Shown here piece by piece: positions 1 through 8,308 of a stretch of 64,000 nucleotides of DNA (its first letter is position 1; each line of letters begins with the position of its first letter). The stretch spans positions 1,922,001-1,986,000 of the forward strand of contig NZ_CP072014.1 of NCBI RefSeq assembly GCF_017603825.1, written 5' to 3'. The DNA comes from Arthrobacter crystallopoietes (GTDB lineage: Bacteria; Actinomycetota; Actinomycetes; Actinomycetales; Micrococcaceae). Made by a program: the position numbers and the translations under genes. Under the pieces are notes generated by a model. The model was not told the origin of the DNA. It did not search any database and saw only the letters and a program-made list of their open reading frames with translations.

Positions 1-41
1 CCGAAGGCGATGCTACCTCTGCCGCCGGAGCCAACTCATGA
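1..41 (+). CDS. C-terminal end of an upstream gene (partial)
   Basis: The frame starting at base 3 is open and ends in TGA at 39-41, inside an ATGA overlap with the amidase start at 38. The twelve visible residues are small and polar (EGDATSAAGANS). This looks like the tail of a gene translationally coupled to the amidase. Its identity cannot be read from this fragment. Confidence 0.45.
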   Translation, partial: EGDATSAAGANS

Positions 42-1477
42 GCAAGCCGCATTACCTGAGCGCGGTTGAGGCGCTGCGGTTGTTCCGTTCCCGCGAACTG
101 TCCCCGGTGGAGCTGATGGAGTCCGTGGTCGAGCGTACGGCGGAAACCAACGGGACCATCAACGCGTTCACCGAGACCATGTTCGACGACGCCCTCGCCG
201 CCGCCCGAGACGCCGAGCAGCGCTACCAGCGCAGGGATTACGACGCCGGGGCCGCGGGTTCCGCTGCCGGTTCCGCATTGCTGGGCCTGCCCATCGCAAC
301 CAAGGAGAAGCACGCCATCGCCGGGCGCAGCCTGAGTCAGGGCCTGTTGTCCTGTGCCGACGATACCGCTGACGCCGACCACCCGGTGGTCGAGCGGATC
401 AAGGCCGCGGGCGGAATCATCCATGCCCGGACCACCTCGCCCGAGTTCAGCTGCGCCACCATCACGCACAGCCCGATGTGGGGTGTCACCCGGAACCCTT
501 GGAACCCGGAGTACTCGCCGGGCGGGTCGTCCGGAGGGGCCGGCGCCGCGCTCGCCGCCGGCATGGCCACGCTTGCCACGGCGTCGGACATCGCCGGGTC
601 TACCCGGCTGCCCGCGTCCTTCACCGGGAACGTCGGGTACAAGGCGCCGTACGGCCGGATCCCCGGGATGCCGCCGCTCTCCGCCGACTGGTACCGCGGC
701 GACGGACCGATGGCGCGCACGGTCGCGGACACCGCGCTGCTGACCAACGTCATGACCGGACCGCACCCCATCGACCACACCACCGTGGGGCCGGCCGAGC
801 CGCTGCCGCTGGACTTCGGCCCCGTCGACGGGATGCGCATCGCCCTGTGTCTCCGGCTTGGCGACTACCCGGTCATGGCCGACGTGGAAGCCAACACGCG
901 CGCTGTCGCCGCTGCGCTGGAAGCAGCAGGCGCCGTCGTCGTCGAAATTGAACTGCCCTGGTCCAGCCGGGAGATCAGCGAAACCATCTTCACCCACTTC
1001 GGCCACCTCCTCGGCCCCGCCATGGAGGAAGCGACCGCAGACAGCGAGAACCAGCTCGCCGCCTATACCCGCCGCTTCATGGCCGATGCCCGGGCCGCCG
1101 CAACGCGCAACAGCCTGCTCGACGGGCTGAAGGCCGAGACCCGCATCCAGGCGCAACTCGCCACAGCCATGGCCGGGTTCGATGCCTTGGTCTGTCCCGC
1201 GTCCGCGGTCTCGGCGCTGAAGGCTGACGAGGATTACCTCGACGGGATTGACGTCGGGGGAGTGCACCTGGACCACTACTGGCAGGCGCACATGACCGCG
1301 CCGTTCAACATTAACAACCGCTGCCCGGTGCTCGCCGTCCCCAGCGGACTGTCCGACGTCGGTGTGCCCACCGGCGTGCAGATCGTCGGCCACCCCTATG
1401 ACGACCTCACGGTCTTCCGCATCGGCGCTGCCGTAGAGCAGGCCCGCCCTTGGGCCCAAAAGCTCCCGCCACTATAA
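38..1477 (+). CDS. Amidase (amidase signature family)
   Basis: A 479-residue protein of usual length for the amidase signature family, which hydrolyses amides with a Ser-cisSer-Lys triad in the cytoplasm. The visible triad candidates are K89 (in IATKEK), S164/S165 in the GGSSGG loop and the nucleophile S188 in DIAGSTRLPAS. The usual Lys-Asp pair after the first motif is Lys-Glu here, and the second signature is a variant (AGSTR rather than GGSIR), so this is a divergent member. The start overlaps the stop of the upstream frame by ATGA. The substrate cannot be told. Family assignment is firm; a role in amide or nitrile nitrogen scavenging is inference. Confidence 0.9.
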   Translation: MSKPHYLSAVEALRLFRSRELSPVELMESVVERTAETNGTINAFTETMFDDALAAARDAEQRYQRRDYDAGAAGSAAGSALLGLPIATKEKHAIAGRSLSQGLLSCADDTADADHPVVERIKAAGGIIHARTTSPEFSCATITHSPMWGVTRNPWNPEYSPGGSSGGAGAALAAGMATLATASDIAGSTRLPASFTGNVGYKAPYGRIPGMPPLSADWYRGDGPMARTVADTALLTNVMTGPHPIDHTTVGPAEPLPLDFGPVDGMRIALCLRLGDYPVMADVEANTRAVAAALEAAGAVVVEIELPWSSREISETIFTHFGHLLGPAMEEATADSENQLAAYTRRFMADARAAATRNSLLDGLKAETRIQAQLATAMAGFDALVCPASAVSALKADEDYLDGIDVGGVHLDHYWQAHMTAPFNINNRCPVLAVPSGLSDVGVPTGVQIVGHPYDDLTVFRIGAAVEQARPWAQKLPPL

Positions 1478-1548
1478 GTGTTGTTTACATCACATGAGAA
1501 GCATGCTTACATTGATTGCACGTTCCATGTTGGGGGAGGGGGACAGCC

Positions 1549-2628
1549 ATGGGAAACCGCCTGGGGAAGCCAGTTGCTGTCTCTGCCCGTGTTTTCCTCG
1601 CCGCCGGTCTCGGCGCTCTCGGATGGACGTTCCTTTCAACAACGACGGCGGCTGCCTCCGACGAGTCCGCAGGTCTACCGGCGCTCGAAACGACGGTTCA
1701 AACAGTGGAGACCCCGGCCGTCGAATTGGCTGACCCCGCAGCTGCAGCCGTCGACGCGGTGGTCGGGCATGCCGCTTCTGGCCTGACCGCGGCTGTGGCA
1801 CCTGCGCCCCAGCCGGCTCCGGCTGATCTTGGTGTAGTTCAGGAAATCGAGGCCGTGGTCCAGGATTTGGATGCCACGGTGGAGCACCTCGACGCTGCGG
1901 TGCAGGACGCGGGGCTGCCCTCCGTCCTGCCGGAGAAGCCCCTTACGACCGTCACTGACGCCGTCGTCGGCCGGTTGGATGAAGCCGTTGACGTTGTCAC
2001 CGCCCCCATCGAGGTCGTCACTGCTCCTGTTGAGCAGGTGCTCGAACCGGTGACCAACGAACTCCGCCCTGCTGCCCCGGTTCTGCCCGGATCTCCAGCA
2101 GTTCCGGTCACCGACGCGGAGCCTGCCCCCGCAGAGCCGACACCGACGGAGCCGGTGCCTACCCAGGCAGAACCTGCCCCGCAGGTTGCTGAGACGACAC
2201 CGACCGTAGCCACGGCGAACCCGAAGGAGCACTTTGGCTCGGCTGGCGTCGAAGAGGCGCCCCTCCCATCGGCTGGTCCAGAGGAATTCGTCGTGACTGC
2301 GGAGGCCGTGGATCTGCAGGCTCAGTCTCTCGGACAAGGCCAGTCTCCAAGCTTGGAGATCATGCAGCTCCCGGCACCCGTCAGTGCTGCCAGCATCCGC
2401 CGGGCCACTGAAGTTCCTTCCCCAACGGCAGGACCAATTTCGGTGACGTTCCCGGTCACGAACGGTGGTTCGTCTGGTGGTGGCGGTGGATCTGCCGGCC
2501 ACGGTTCGGCGGATGCCTACATAGCGGGCGGCCGGCACCAGTGGCTTGCCGCTGCCTTGGTCCTGACGGCCGAATCTACAGCTCTGCCCGCATCGCCGGC
2601 TTTTGATCCCGGCTCCACGCCTGGCTGA
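1549..2628 (+). CDS. Secreted Ala/Pro/Glu-rich protein of unknown function
   Basis: I place the start at ATG 1549 because a purine-rich GGGGGAGGGGGA ribosome binding site precedes it; an ATG at 1516 lies in frame upstream. The protein is about 359 residues. Residues 1-38 form a Sec signal peptide (basic start, hydrophobic core, TTTAAAS cleavage region). Then comes an Ala/Val/Asp-rich stretch with heptad-like spacing (about 70-190), a Pro/Glu/Thr-rich linker (about 190-230), a Gly/Ser run near 310 and a C-terminus ending in SPAFDPGSTPG. No catalytic domain is visible. It may be a cell-surface or extracellular structural protein; no family is recognised. Confidence 0.75.
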   Translation: MGNRLGKPVAVSARVFLAAGLGALGWTFLSTTTAAASDESAGLPALETTVQTVETPAVELADPAAAAVDAVVGHAASGLTAAVAPAPQPAPADLGVVQEIEAVVQDLDATVEHLDAAVQDAGLPSVLPEKPLTTVTDAVVGRLDEAVDVVTAPIEVVTAPVEQVLEPVTNELRPAAPVLPGSPAVPVTDAEPAPAEPTPTEPVPTQAEPAPQVAETTPTVATANPKEHFGSAGVEEAPLPSAGPEEFVVTAEAVDLQAQSLGQGQSPSLEIMQLPAPVSAASIRRATEVPSPTAGPISVTFPVTNGGSSGGGGGSAGHGSADAYIAGGRHQWLAAALVLTAESTALPASPAFDPGSTPG

Positions 2629-3015
2629 TCTGCTTTGTGCTGCGCCGGGTTTTCTGGCGACCGGTTTCTGCAGCGCGGTCCCTAGCGCCCGCCGCCATGT
2701 CGTCGCCCCAGCCGGTCTGAGCAGCTAACCCTTCCTCCCCCTGGCAGTGTTTTTTGAAGCCCTGGATATCCGTCCATCGCTACATCGTGCGCTCCTGACC
2801 TCTGGTTTACAGCCGTACTGGCCGTTTGCCCGACGTGCTTCGGCGGCAATCGATTCTCATCCGCCTCTCGAAGCGGACCCCTAAACATCTAGTGGGATAT
2901 CGTCCCGCGGTCTCCCCGGACCCTTCGAAAGGGTGAATTCAGATGACTAAAGCTTGGGATTGGTGAAAACAGACCAGCACCGCATTCCGTGCATGCCGCG
3001 TGGAATGCGGTGCTG
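2629..3015. other. Intergenic region, 387 bp
   Basis: No convincing gene is seen on either strand. It holds a small perfect palindrome (ACCCTT-CGA-AAGGGT, 2920-2934) and the strong stem-loop at 2976-3014 listed separately. A seven-codon frame at 2943-2966 (MTKAWDW) has nothing downstream to regulate. Confidence 0.6.
2976..3014 (-). terminator. Stem-loop terminator after the aminotransferase
   Basis: A perfect 13-bp inverted repeat (2976-2988 and 3002-3014, arm AGCACCGCATTCC) with a 13-nt loop begins one base beyond the stop codon (3016-3018) of the minus-strand aminotransferase. No long T-run follows, which is common in high-GC actinobacteria. Confidence 0.7.
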
Positions 3016-4251
3016 CTACCCGGTGGAAGCCGCCTCCTTGAGAGCTGTGCGGAAGATCGGCAGGCTGCGTTCGATCATGTCTTCGTTGGCCGTCAGGGAT
3101 ATGCGGAAGAAGCCCGGCGTCTCGAACATGATGCCCGGAAAGACGAAGACATCCTTGGCTGCCAGTCTCTCGGTGAAAGCCACGTCGTCGGGCACAGGGG
3201 ATTCGATGTAGAGGTAAAAAGTTCCTTCCGACCTCTTCGCCTTGTACCCCATCCCCGCCAAGGCATCCACCATGACGTCACGTTTGCGCTGCAACCGGCC
3301 GACGTCGATGGAGAACGTTTCCAGCTGCGGCAGCGCATATTGCAGGGTGGCGTTGGGATAGACCCAGCCCGTGGCCAGTTGCAGCGCCTGGATGACAGCT
3401 TGGAGCTGGTCCCGGTCGGGCATCGTGGGCGGAAGCGCCAGGTAGCCGATCCGCTCGCCGGGAGCGAGATGGGTCTTGCCATACGAATAGGCCAACATTG
3501 TGAACGGGTAGAACTCCGCCGGACTGTGAAAGCGCAGGCCGTCGTAGACGATCCGGTTGTAGGCCTCGTCGGAGACAAGATAGATGCGGCGGCCGTTCCG
3601 GGCCGAGGCATCTTCCAGCAGGGCGGCCAATTTCATCAACAGTTCCGGCGGGTAGATGCGGCCGGTGGGATTGTTGGGGGAGTTGACGATCACCACACGC
3701 GTCCGCGGTGTGATGGCCGCGCCGATCGCGTCTAGGTCGAGGTCAAAAGTCTCGGTGTTGATCTTGACCTTCACCGGCGTCAGCCCGGACTCCACGAGTA
3801 TCGGCTCGTAGCAGAACCACGGCGGCAGGCTATAGATGACCTCGTCACCGGGATCGGTCACGGCCTTCAACGCCAGTGCGATGGCAGTGAAGCCTCCGGT
3901 GGAGAGATAGATGTGCTCGGGCTCGAAGGGCACGTCCAGGAGCCGCTGCAGTGAAGCTGCCGCAGCATCCTGCGCCTCCGGCAGGTTGGTCTTGTACGCA
4001 AACCATTCGTTGTTCCGCGGTGTCAGCACGTCCCGCAACGCAGTCACATACTCTTCCTGGGGCATCTGATGGGGATTGCCGAAGCCGAAATCGCAAGCGG
4101 TCGGCTCGAACTTGCGGCGCGCATAAAGCGAGTTGTTCAGGAACGAGTTGATCAGTTGGTACGACGGGATGGCTGCGATGGCCGCTGCCCGTTTCGAAGC
4201 TGCAGTTCCCGGTGCCCCGGAAGTCTGTACACCGGATTGTGTGGTGGTCAT
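3016..4251 (-). CDS. PLP-dependent aminotransferase, class I/II
   Basis: A 411-residue fold-type I aminotransferase. Visible motifs are NSPNNPTG (substrate/PLP loop), SDEAYNRIVYDG, and the Schiff-base lysine in SYGKTHLAPGERIGY. These place it with aspartate/aromatic aminotransferase-like enzymes and transfer amino groups to a 2-oxo acid. Length is normal; the first 30 residues are Ala/Thr-rich and probably disordered. It is a single-gene unit, ending in a strong stem-loop and pointing away from the MocR gene 145 bp upstream on the same strand, so it might be a MocR target. Substrate is not predictable from sequence by eye. Confidence 0.9.
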   Translation of the reverse strand: MTTTQSGVQTSGAPGTAASKRAAAIAAIPSYQLINSFLNNSLYARRKFEPTACDFGFGNPHQMPQEEYVTALRDVLTPRNNEWFAYKTNLPEAQDAAAASLQRLLDVPFEPEHIYLSTGGFTAIALALKAVTDPGDEVIYSLPPWFCYEPILVESGLTPVKVKINTETFDLDLDAIGAAITPRTRVVIVNSPNNPTGRIYPPELLMKLAALLEDASARNGRRIYLVSDEAYNRIVYDGLRFHSPAEFYPFTMLAYSYGKTHLAPGERIGYLALPPTMPDRDQLQAVIQALQLATGWVYPNATLQYALPQLETFSIDVGRLQRKRDVMVDALAGMGYKAKRSEGTFYLYIESPVPDDVAFTERLAAKDVFVFPGIMFETPGFFRISLTANEDMIERSLPIFRTALKEAASTG

Positions 4252-4396
4252 GGGATTGTCCTTCGAGGCCGTGCCGATCAGGTCGGCGGACTGATGACTT
4301 CCCGTGCCGGAGCCCCCAGCGGCGGCGGTACTTTATATGTTCCTCCGGACCATGCGGGCACACAACGCAGTCCCGTGGCCCGGAGACCTCATATGG

Positions 4397-5815
4397 TCAG
4401 GCCACCTCATGCCAGGCCGCCACGATGCCAGGAACGGCCCGTTCCAGCTCCTCGTGCGCAAGCGCAAACGGAGTGCGGATCCAGTGCTCCAATCCATGGT
4501 CTTCGACGGCGAACACAGATCCAGGAGCCAGCAAGACTCCATGACGTGCGGCTGCCTCCGCCAAGGCGGTCGAGCGGGGCGCGGGAAGATTCCACCACAG
4601 CGAGAGTCCGCCGGGCGGCACGTTAGCCTTCCAGCCGGGAAGCTGTTCACTGAGCGTCGCATGAAGCCAGTCCCGTTCCGTGCGGATACGGGTGCGGGAT
4701 TCGCCGGGTAATCCATTCCCGGTCTGGAGCATCCGGGTGAGGACCAGCTGTTCGAGCACGGGAGCACCGAGGTCCAGCGAGGTGCGCATGGTGGTCACCG
4801 CACCCTGCAGTGACCTGGGGCAGCGGAGCCAGCCCAGCCGCAGCCCTCCCCAATGGGATTTGCTGGCGCTGCCGATGGAGACGATGCGATCCGAGTAAAT
4901 GGCCATCGGCTTGACGTCGGGCTCGGCGTCCCACCAGAGATCGACCGCGGTCTCATCGACGATGCCTACGGTCTTGGCCGCGTCCAATTGCCATGCCCAG
5001 CGTTCGCGGCCTTCGTTGTCCAGCAGGGTTCCGGTGGGATTGTGGAAATCGGGCAGGCAGAGCATCGCCGCCGGTTGGACCCGCCGCAGCGCCTGGCCCA
5101 CCGCCTCCAGATCGGTTCCTTCAGGGCCGATGGGAACGGCGGACACCCGTGCCCCGTGGTGCCGCAGCGATGCGATGGTGTTGGGATAGCTGGGACTTTC
5201 CGCCAGCACCCGGGAACCGGGAGGCAATACCGCGCGGATCACGGCGGCAAAGCCGGCCAAGGCACCGTTGGTAACGACAATCTGTTCCGGCGAGGTCTCC
5301 AGTCCGCGCCGCCGGTACAGCTGGGCGATTTCGTTGCGCAGTTCGGGCAAACCGAGAGGGAAGTAGCCCATGCCGGAAATGTAGGCGGGCAGCTGAGCCA
5401 TGGCAGCTTCGTAGTGCTCCACCATGCCGACAGGGGCGGATGGCGCCGCACAGGTCAGATCCACCGCATGGCGGCCGGCTGCTTCCAGCTCGACACCGCC
5501 GTCGGGCATCGGTTCCTGGCCGCCCGCTGCCGGACCGCCGGGAACCGTGATGACGGTGCCGGACCCCTGGCGTGCGGTAGCGAAGCCGCGGTCCCGCAGT
5601 TCCGAGTAGGCCCGCGAAACCGTGGTGCGGCTTAGCCCCAACTCCGTGACCAGTTCGCGCTCGCTTGGAAGGACCGTCCCATGGAGCATCCGCCCATTGG
5701 TCACCAACCGGCGGATGCCGCGGGCCAGCGAGGCATAGGCAGGTCCTTCCTCCACCAGCGGACCGATCATCGAGTGCAGCCGCGTGGCGGAGACCCGCCG
5801 GTTCTGGACGTCCAT
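4397..5815 (-). CDS. MocR-type regulator: GntR winged helix fused to an aminotransferase-like domain
   Basis: About 472 residues from ATG 5815 (a TTG at 5833 would add six). The N-terminus is a GntR winged helix (LPSERELVTELGLSRTTVSRAYSELRDRG). After a short linker comes a fold-type I aminotransferase-like domain with NPTG, DETAVDLWW and the PLP lysine in SIGSASKSHWGGLRLGW, so PLP binding looks intact. MocR proteins use this domain as an effector or PLP sensor. It is divergent from a YczE-type membrane protein, the pairing known for the YczR group of MocR regulators, so control of that neighbour is likely. Three GGCYAYTKT-like direct repeats lie in the shared promoter. Confidence 0.92.
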   Translation of the reverse strand: MDVQNRRVSATRLHSMIGPLVEEGPAYASLARGIRRLVTNGRMLHGTVLPSERELVTELGLSRTTVSRAYSELRDRGFATARQGSGTVITVPGGPAAGGQEPMPDGGVELEAAGRHAVDLTCAAPSAPVGMVEHYEAAMAQLPAYISGMGYFPLGLPELRNEIAQLYRRRGLETSPEQIVVTNGALAGFAAVIRAVLPPGSRVLAESPSYPNTIASLRHHGARVSAVPIGPEGTDLEAVGQALRRVQPAAMLCLPDFHNPTGTLLDNEGRERWAWQLDAAKTVGIVDETAVDLWWDAEPDVKPMAIYSDRIVSIGSASKSHWGGLRLGWLRCPRSLQGAVTTMRTSLDLGAPVLEQLVLTRMLQTGNGLPGESRTRIRTERDWLHATLSEQLPGWKANVPPGGLSLWWNLPAPRSTALAEAAARHGVLLAPGSVFAVEDHGLEHWIRTPFALAHEELERAVPGIVAAWHEVA

Positions 5816-5817
5816 GT

Positions 5818-5859
5818 GGCCATTGTCTCGCAATTGGCTATTTTTTTGAAGGCCACTTT
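5818..5859. promoter_or_regulatory. Direct repeats in the MocR/YczE divergent promoter (candidate operator)
   Basis: Three related direct repeats are seen: GGCCATTGT (5818-5826), GGCTATTTT (5836-5844) and GGCCACTTT (5851-5859), spaced 18 and 15 bases apart. MocR regulators commonly bind direct repeats between their gene and a divergent target, so this is a plausible operator. Unproven. Confidence 0.4.
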
Positions 5860-5876
5860 ACGCGAGTATTGATGGC

Positions 5877-6632
5877 ATGAGCACGGAAGCAAGCCCCGAC
5901 ACCACAACTGACCAAGATATCCAGCCAACGGCGACGACGCCGGCCGCAGCTAAGCGCCGCTTCAGGGGCGGCAGCATCCAGCTCAGCAATCTCAGCCCGC
6001 TTGAGCAGCTCAAGGCGGGGCGCCTGCCGCGCCGCTTGGTGCAGCTGTTCATCGGCCTGAGCCTGTACGGGCTGGCGATGGCAGCGTTTGTCCGCGCCGG
6101 CGTCGGGCTTGATCCTTGGGACGTGTTCCACTACGGCATCGCCGAACGGATCAACCTCAGCCTCGGAACCGTGGTCATTATTGTGGGTTTCCTGGTCCTG
6201 CTGCTCTGGATCCCGCTGAAGCAATGGCCGGGTCTCGGCACTGTCGCCAACGTCGTCTGGATCGGCGTCGCCACGGACGTGGGCCTGCATTTCATTCCCG
6301 TGGCAGATCATCCCCTCAGCCAGTGGGGCCTGTTCGCAGTGGCGCTGGTGTTCAATGGGCTGGCCGGAGCGCTCTACATCGGCAGCCAGTTCGGCCCCGG
6401 GCCGCGCGATGGGCTCATGACCGGATTGCACCAGCGCACCGGACTCAGCCTGCGGTTGGTCCGCACCGCCATCGAGCTTGCTGTCCTGGGCGCCGGTTGG
6501 CTGCTCGGCGGCATCGTCGGTTTCGGCACCCTGGCCTACGCGCTGTTGATCGGACCGTTCACGCAGTTCTTCATGCGCTGGTCCATAGTGCAGTTGGACC
6601 GTCCGTCCCTCGAACCGGCAACAAAGCAGTAG
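5877..6632 (+). CDS. YczE/YyaS-type integral membrane protein
   Basis: A 251-residue membrane protein. A polar N-terminal tail (residues 1-45, Thr/Ala-rich) precedes about five hydrophobic segments. The motif VRAGVGLDPWDVFHYGIA near residue 65 and the QFGPGPRDGLMTGLHQRTG stretch in the fourth loop are typical of the YczE/YitT-like family. Function is unknown; a transport role is often assumed. It is transcribed away from the MocR regulator with a 61-bp gap, and the pair is a recognised conserved arrangement. Confidence 0.88.
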   Translation: MSTEASPDTTTDQDIQPTATTPAAAKRRFRGGSIQLSNLSPLEQLKAGRLPRRLVQLFIGLSLYGLAMAAFVRAGVGLDPWDVFHYGIAERINLSLGTVVIIVGFLVLLLWIPLKQWPGLGTVANVVWIGVATDVGLHFIPVADHPLSQWGLFAVALVFNGLAGALYIGSQFGPGPRDGLMTGLHQRTGLSLRLVRTAIELAVLGAGWLLGGIVGFGTLAYALLIGPFTQFFMRWSIVQLDRPSLEPATKQ

Positions 6633-6650
6633 CCGCGCCGCCGGTTCGAG
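6609..6650. terminator. Stem-loop between convergent genes
   Basis: A perfect 11-bp inverted repeat (CTCGAACCGGC at 6609-6619, complement at 6640-6650) with a 20-nt loop spans the stop codon of the YczE-type gene and precedes the end of the convergent HNH gene. It could end transcripts from either side. Confidence 0.5.
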
Positions 6651-6658
6651 GCTCCGGT

Positions 6659-7312
6659 CTAAACCTTGGCGACGGTGATGGTTGTCGCGGCGCAGGAATC
6701 TGCGTATTTGATCAGGGCCTTCTTCTCGGTGCTATCCACCTTGAGCCCCCAGCGGATTTTCACCGCAACCCAGTCCGCCACGTACTTGCAGCGGTTCTTC
6801 GGCGGCATCCAGGCTTCCGGACCCTTGGCTTGTTTGGCCGAGTTCAGAGCGGACGTCTGGGCACTGAGTGCCCGGCCGTCGCCGAGGTCGTTGTAGAAGG
6901 CGACACGACGGGTCTGCGACCAAGTGCGTGCGCCGGATCCCCAGGCTTCATGCACCGGGACGAGGTGGTCGATCTGGACCGCCGACGCTGAGTAGTGCGT
7001 GCGGTTGTCCCAGCTGGTTACCCATTTGCCGGTGCGTACCGTGCACCCTTTGGAAGTGGTGTACTTGGTCCGGACCTTGGACTCCTGGATCAGGACCTCG
7101 GCCCTGGTGTTCTGGCAGTCCCGGTTCGTGTCCTTCCAGGAGCCGAAGTAGCGGTCCCGGTCATAACCGGTGTTCCGCTCAACGGCTACCGGCAGTGCAC
7201 GTGCAGCCGATCGCAGCGATGCCTTATAAACGGTGGCTGCCTCGGCCGGAACGGCGAGTCCTGCAACCAGAAGAAGGGCTGCCACAACGGCAGCAAGAAG
7301 TTTCCCCAACAT
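6659..7312 (-). CDS. Secreted HNH-family endonuclease (DUF1524-like)
   Basis: I choose ATG 7312 (about 217 residues) because GGGGA lies just upstream; the longer frame to 7372 has no binding site. Residues 1-27 form a signal peptide ending near AEA. The mature part has the conserved DHLVPVHEAWGSGA motif with the candidate catalytic His, FYNDLGD, and the C-terminal PPKNRCKYVADWVAVKIRWGL block seen in actinobacterial secreted HNH proteins. It probably cuts nucleic acid outside the cell for phosphate or nitrogen recovery. It stands alone, convergent with the YczE-type gene. Confidence 0.88.
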   Translation of the reverse strand: MLGKLLAAVVAALLLVAGLAVPAEAATVYKASLRSAARALPVAVERNTGYDRDRYFGSWKDTNRDCQNTRAEVLIQESKVRTKYTTSKGCTVRTGKWVTSWDNRTHYSASAVQIDHLVPVHEAWGSGARTWSQTRRVAFYNDLGDGRALSAQTSALNSAKQAKGPEAWMPPKNRCKYVADWVAVKIRWGLKVDSTEKKALIKYADSCAATTITVAKV

Positions 7313-7428
7313 GACAAGTCCCCAAACTTGATAACCCCAAATGCACGTAGTGCGTGCGGTTATACGATACACGTCAGGGACGGATTGCGATATGCCTAGC
7401 GGAGGACCAATCTGCTGGCTTCCGGTCC

Positions 7429-8301
7429 TTAGCTGTAGTCGTACCAGCCCCGGCCGGTCTTGCGGCCGAGGCGGCCTTGTTCGACGAGGTTCGTGATGGC
7501 GGGGTCCGGGCGGTCGGCGTCGTTGTTGGTTTCGGCGTAGGTTGCCTGGGCGATGAAGTCGATGACGTCCAGGCCGACCATGTCCATGAGTTCGAAGGGT
7601 CCCATGGGGTGTCCGAGCGCGGTTTTGGCGGTGGTGTCGATGTCTTCGAGGGTGGCGATGCCGGCGGTGTGCAGGGCGAGGGCTTCCTTTTGGATGGCGC
7701 CCATGAGCCGGTTGGCGACGAAGCCGGGGATCTCGCGGTTGATCAGGACGGGTTCCTTGCCGAAGCGCCGGGCAAGTTCAAGGGTGGTGTCCACGGTGGC
7801 CTGCGACGTTGCCTCGTTGCGCACGACTTCCACGCATTTCATTACCAGCGCGGGGTTGAAGAAGTGCATGTTGCAGACCTGTTCGGGCCGGCCGCTGGCT
7901 TCGGCGACCTTCGAGGAGCCGAGGGTGGACGAGTTGGTGGCGAGGATGGCGTGGGCCGGTGCGAGTTCGCCGAGCTGGGTGAAGATGTGCTGCTTGAGTT
8001 CGAGCCGTTCGGTGGCGGCCTCGATGACGAAGTCGGTATCCGCGGCTGCGGCGGCGAGGTCCGTGCTGAAGGCGAGTCGGCCGAGTGCGGCGTCGGCGTC
8101 CGCCTGGCTGGCCCGGCCCTTGGCCACGTTGGCCTGCATCCGGGAGGTCAGCTGTTCCTTGGCCTGGGCGAGCATGTCCTCGGCGATGTCCTGGACGGTG
8201 ACGCGGTAGCCGGCGAGGGCGGCGACCATGCCGATCTGCGAGCCCATGGCGCCGGCGCCGATGACCAGAATGTGCTTGATGTTCTCGATCGAGGGATTCA
8301 T
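7429..8301 (-). CDS. 3-hydroxyacyl-CoA (3-hydroxybutyryl-CoA) dehydrogenase
   Basis: I use ATG 8301 (290 residues), preceded by AAGGA; upstream codons would run into the neighbouring gene. The N-terminus has the NAD-binding GAGAMGSQIG loop, then NSSTLGSSKVAEA and HFFNP, the conserved region with the catalytic His, and a C-terminal helical domain (GFVANRLMGA, GHPMGPFELMDMVGLDV). It oxidises (S)-3-hydroxybutyryl-CoA to acetoacetyl-CoA. It lies seven bases after the aldehyde dehydrogenase gene, at the end of the glutarate operon, where it fits the step after crotonyl-CoA hydration. Confidence 0.92.
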   Translation of the reverse strand: MNPSIENIKHILVIGAGAMGSQIGMVAALAGYRVTVQDIAEDMLAQAKEQLTSRMQANVAKGRASQADADAALGRLAFSTDLAAAAADTDFVIEAATERLELKQHIFTQLGELAPAHAILATNSSTLGSSKVAEASGRPEQVCNMHFFNPALVMKCVEVVRNEATSQATVDTTLELARRFGKEPVLINREIPGFVANRLMGAIQKEALALHTAGIATLEDIDTTAKTALGHPMGPFELMDMVGLDVIDFIAQATYAETNNDADRPDPAITNLVEQGRLGRKTGRGWYDYS

Positions 8302-8308
8302 GCGTTCC

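Noticed and set aside
2943-2966. Seven-codon frame MTKAWDW as a tryptophan leader peptide
   Set aside because: It has two Trp codons and a purine-rich upstream stretch, but no gene follows on the plus strand for it to regulate.
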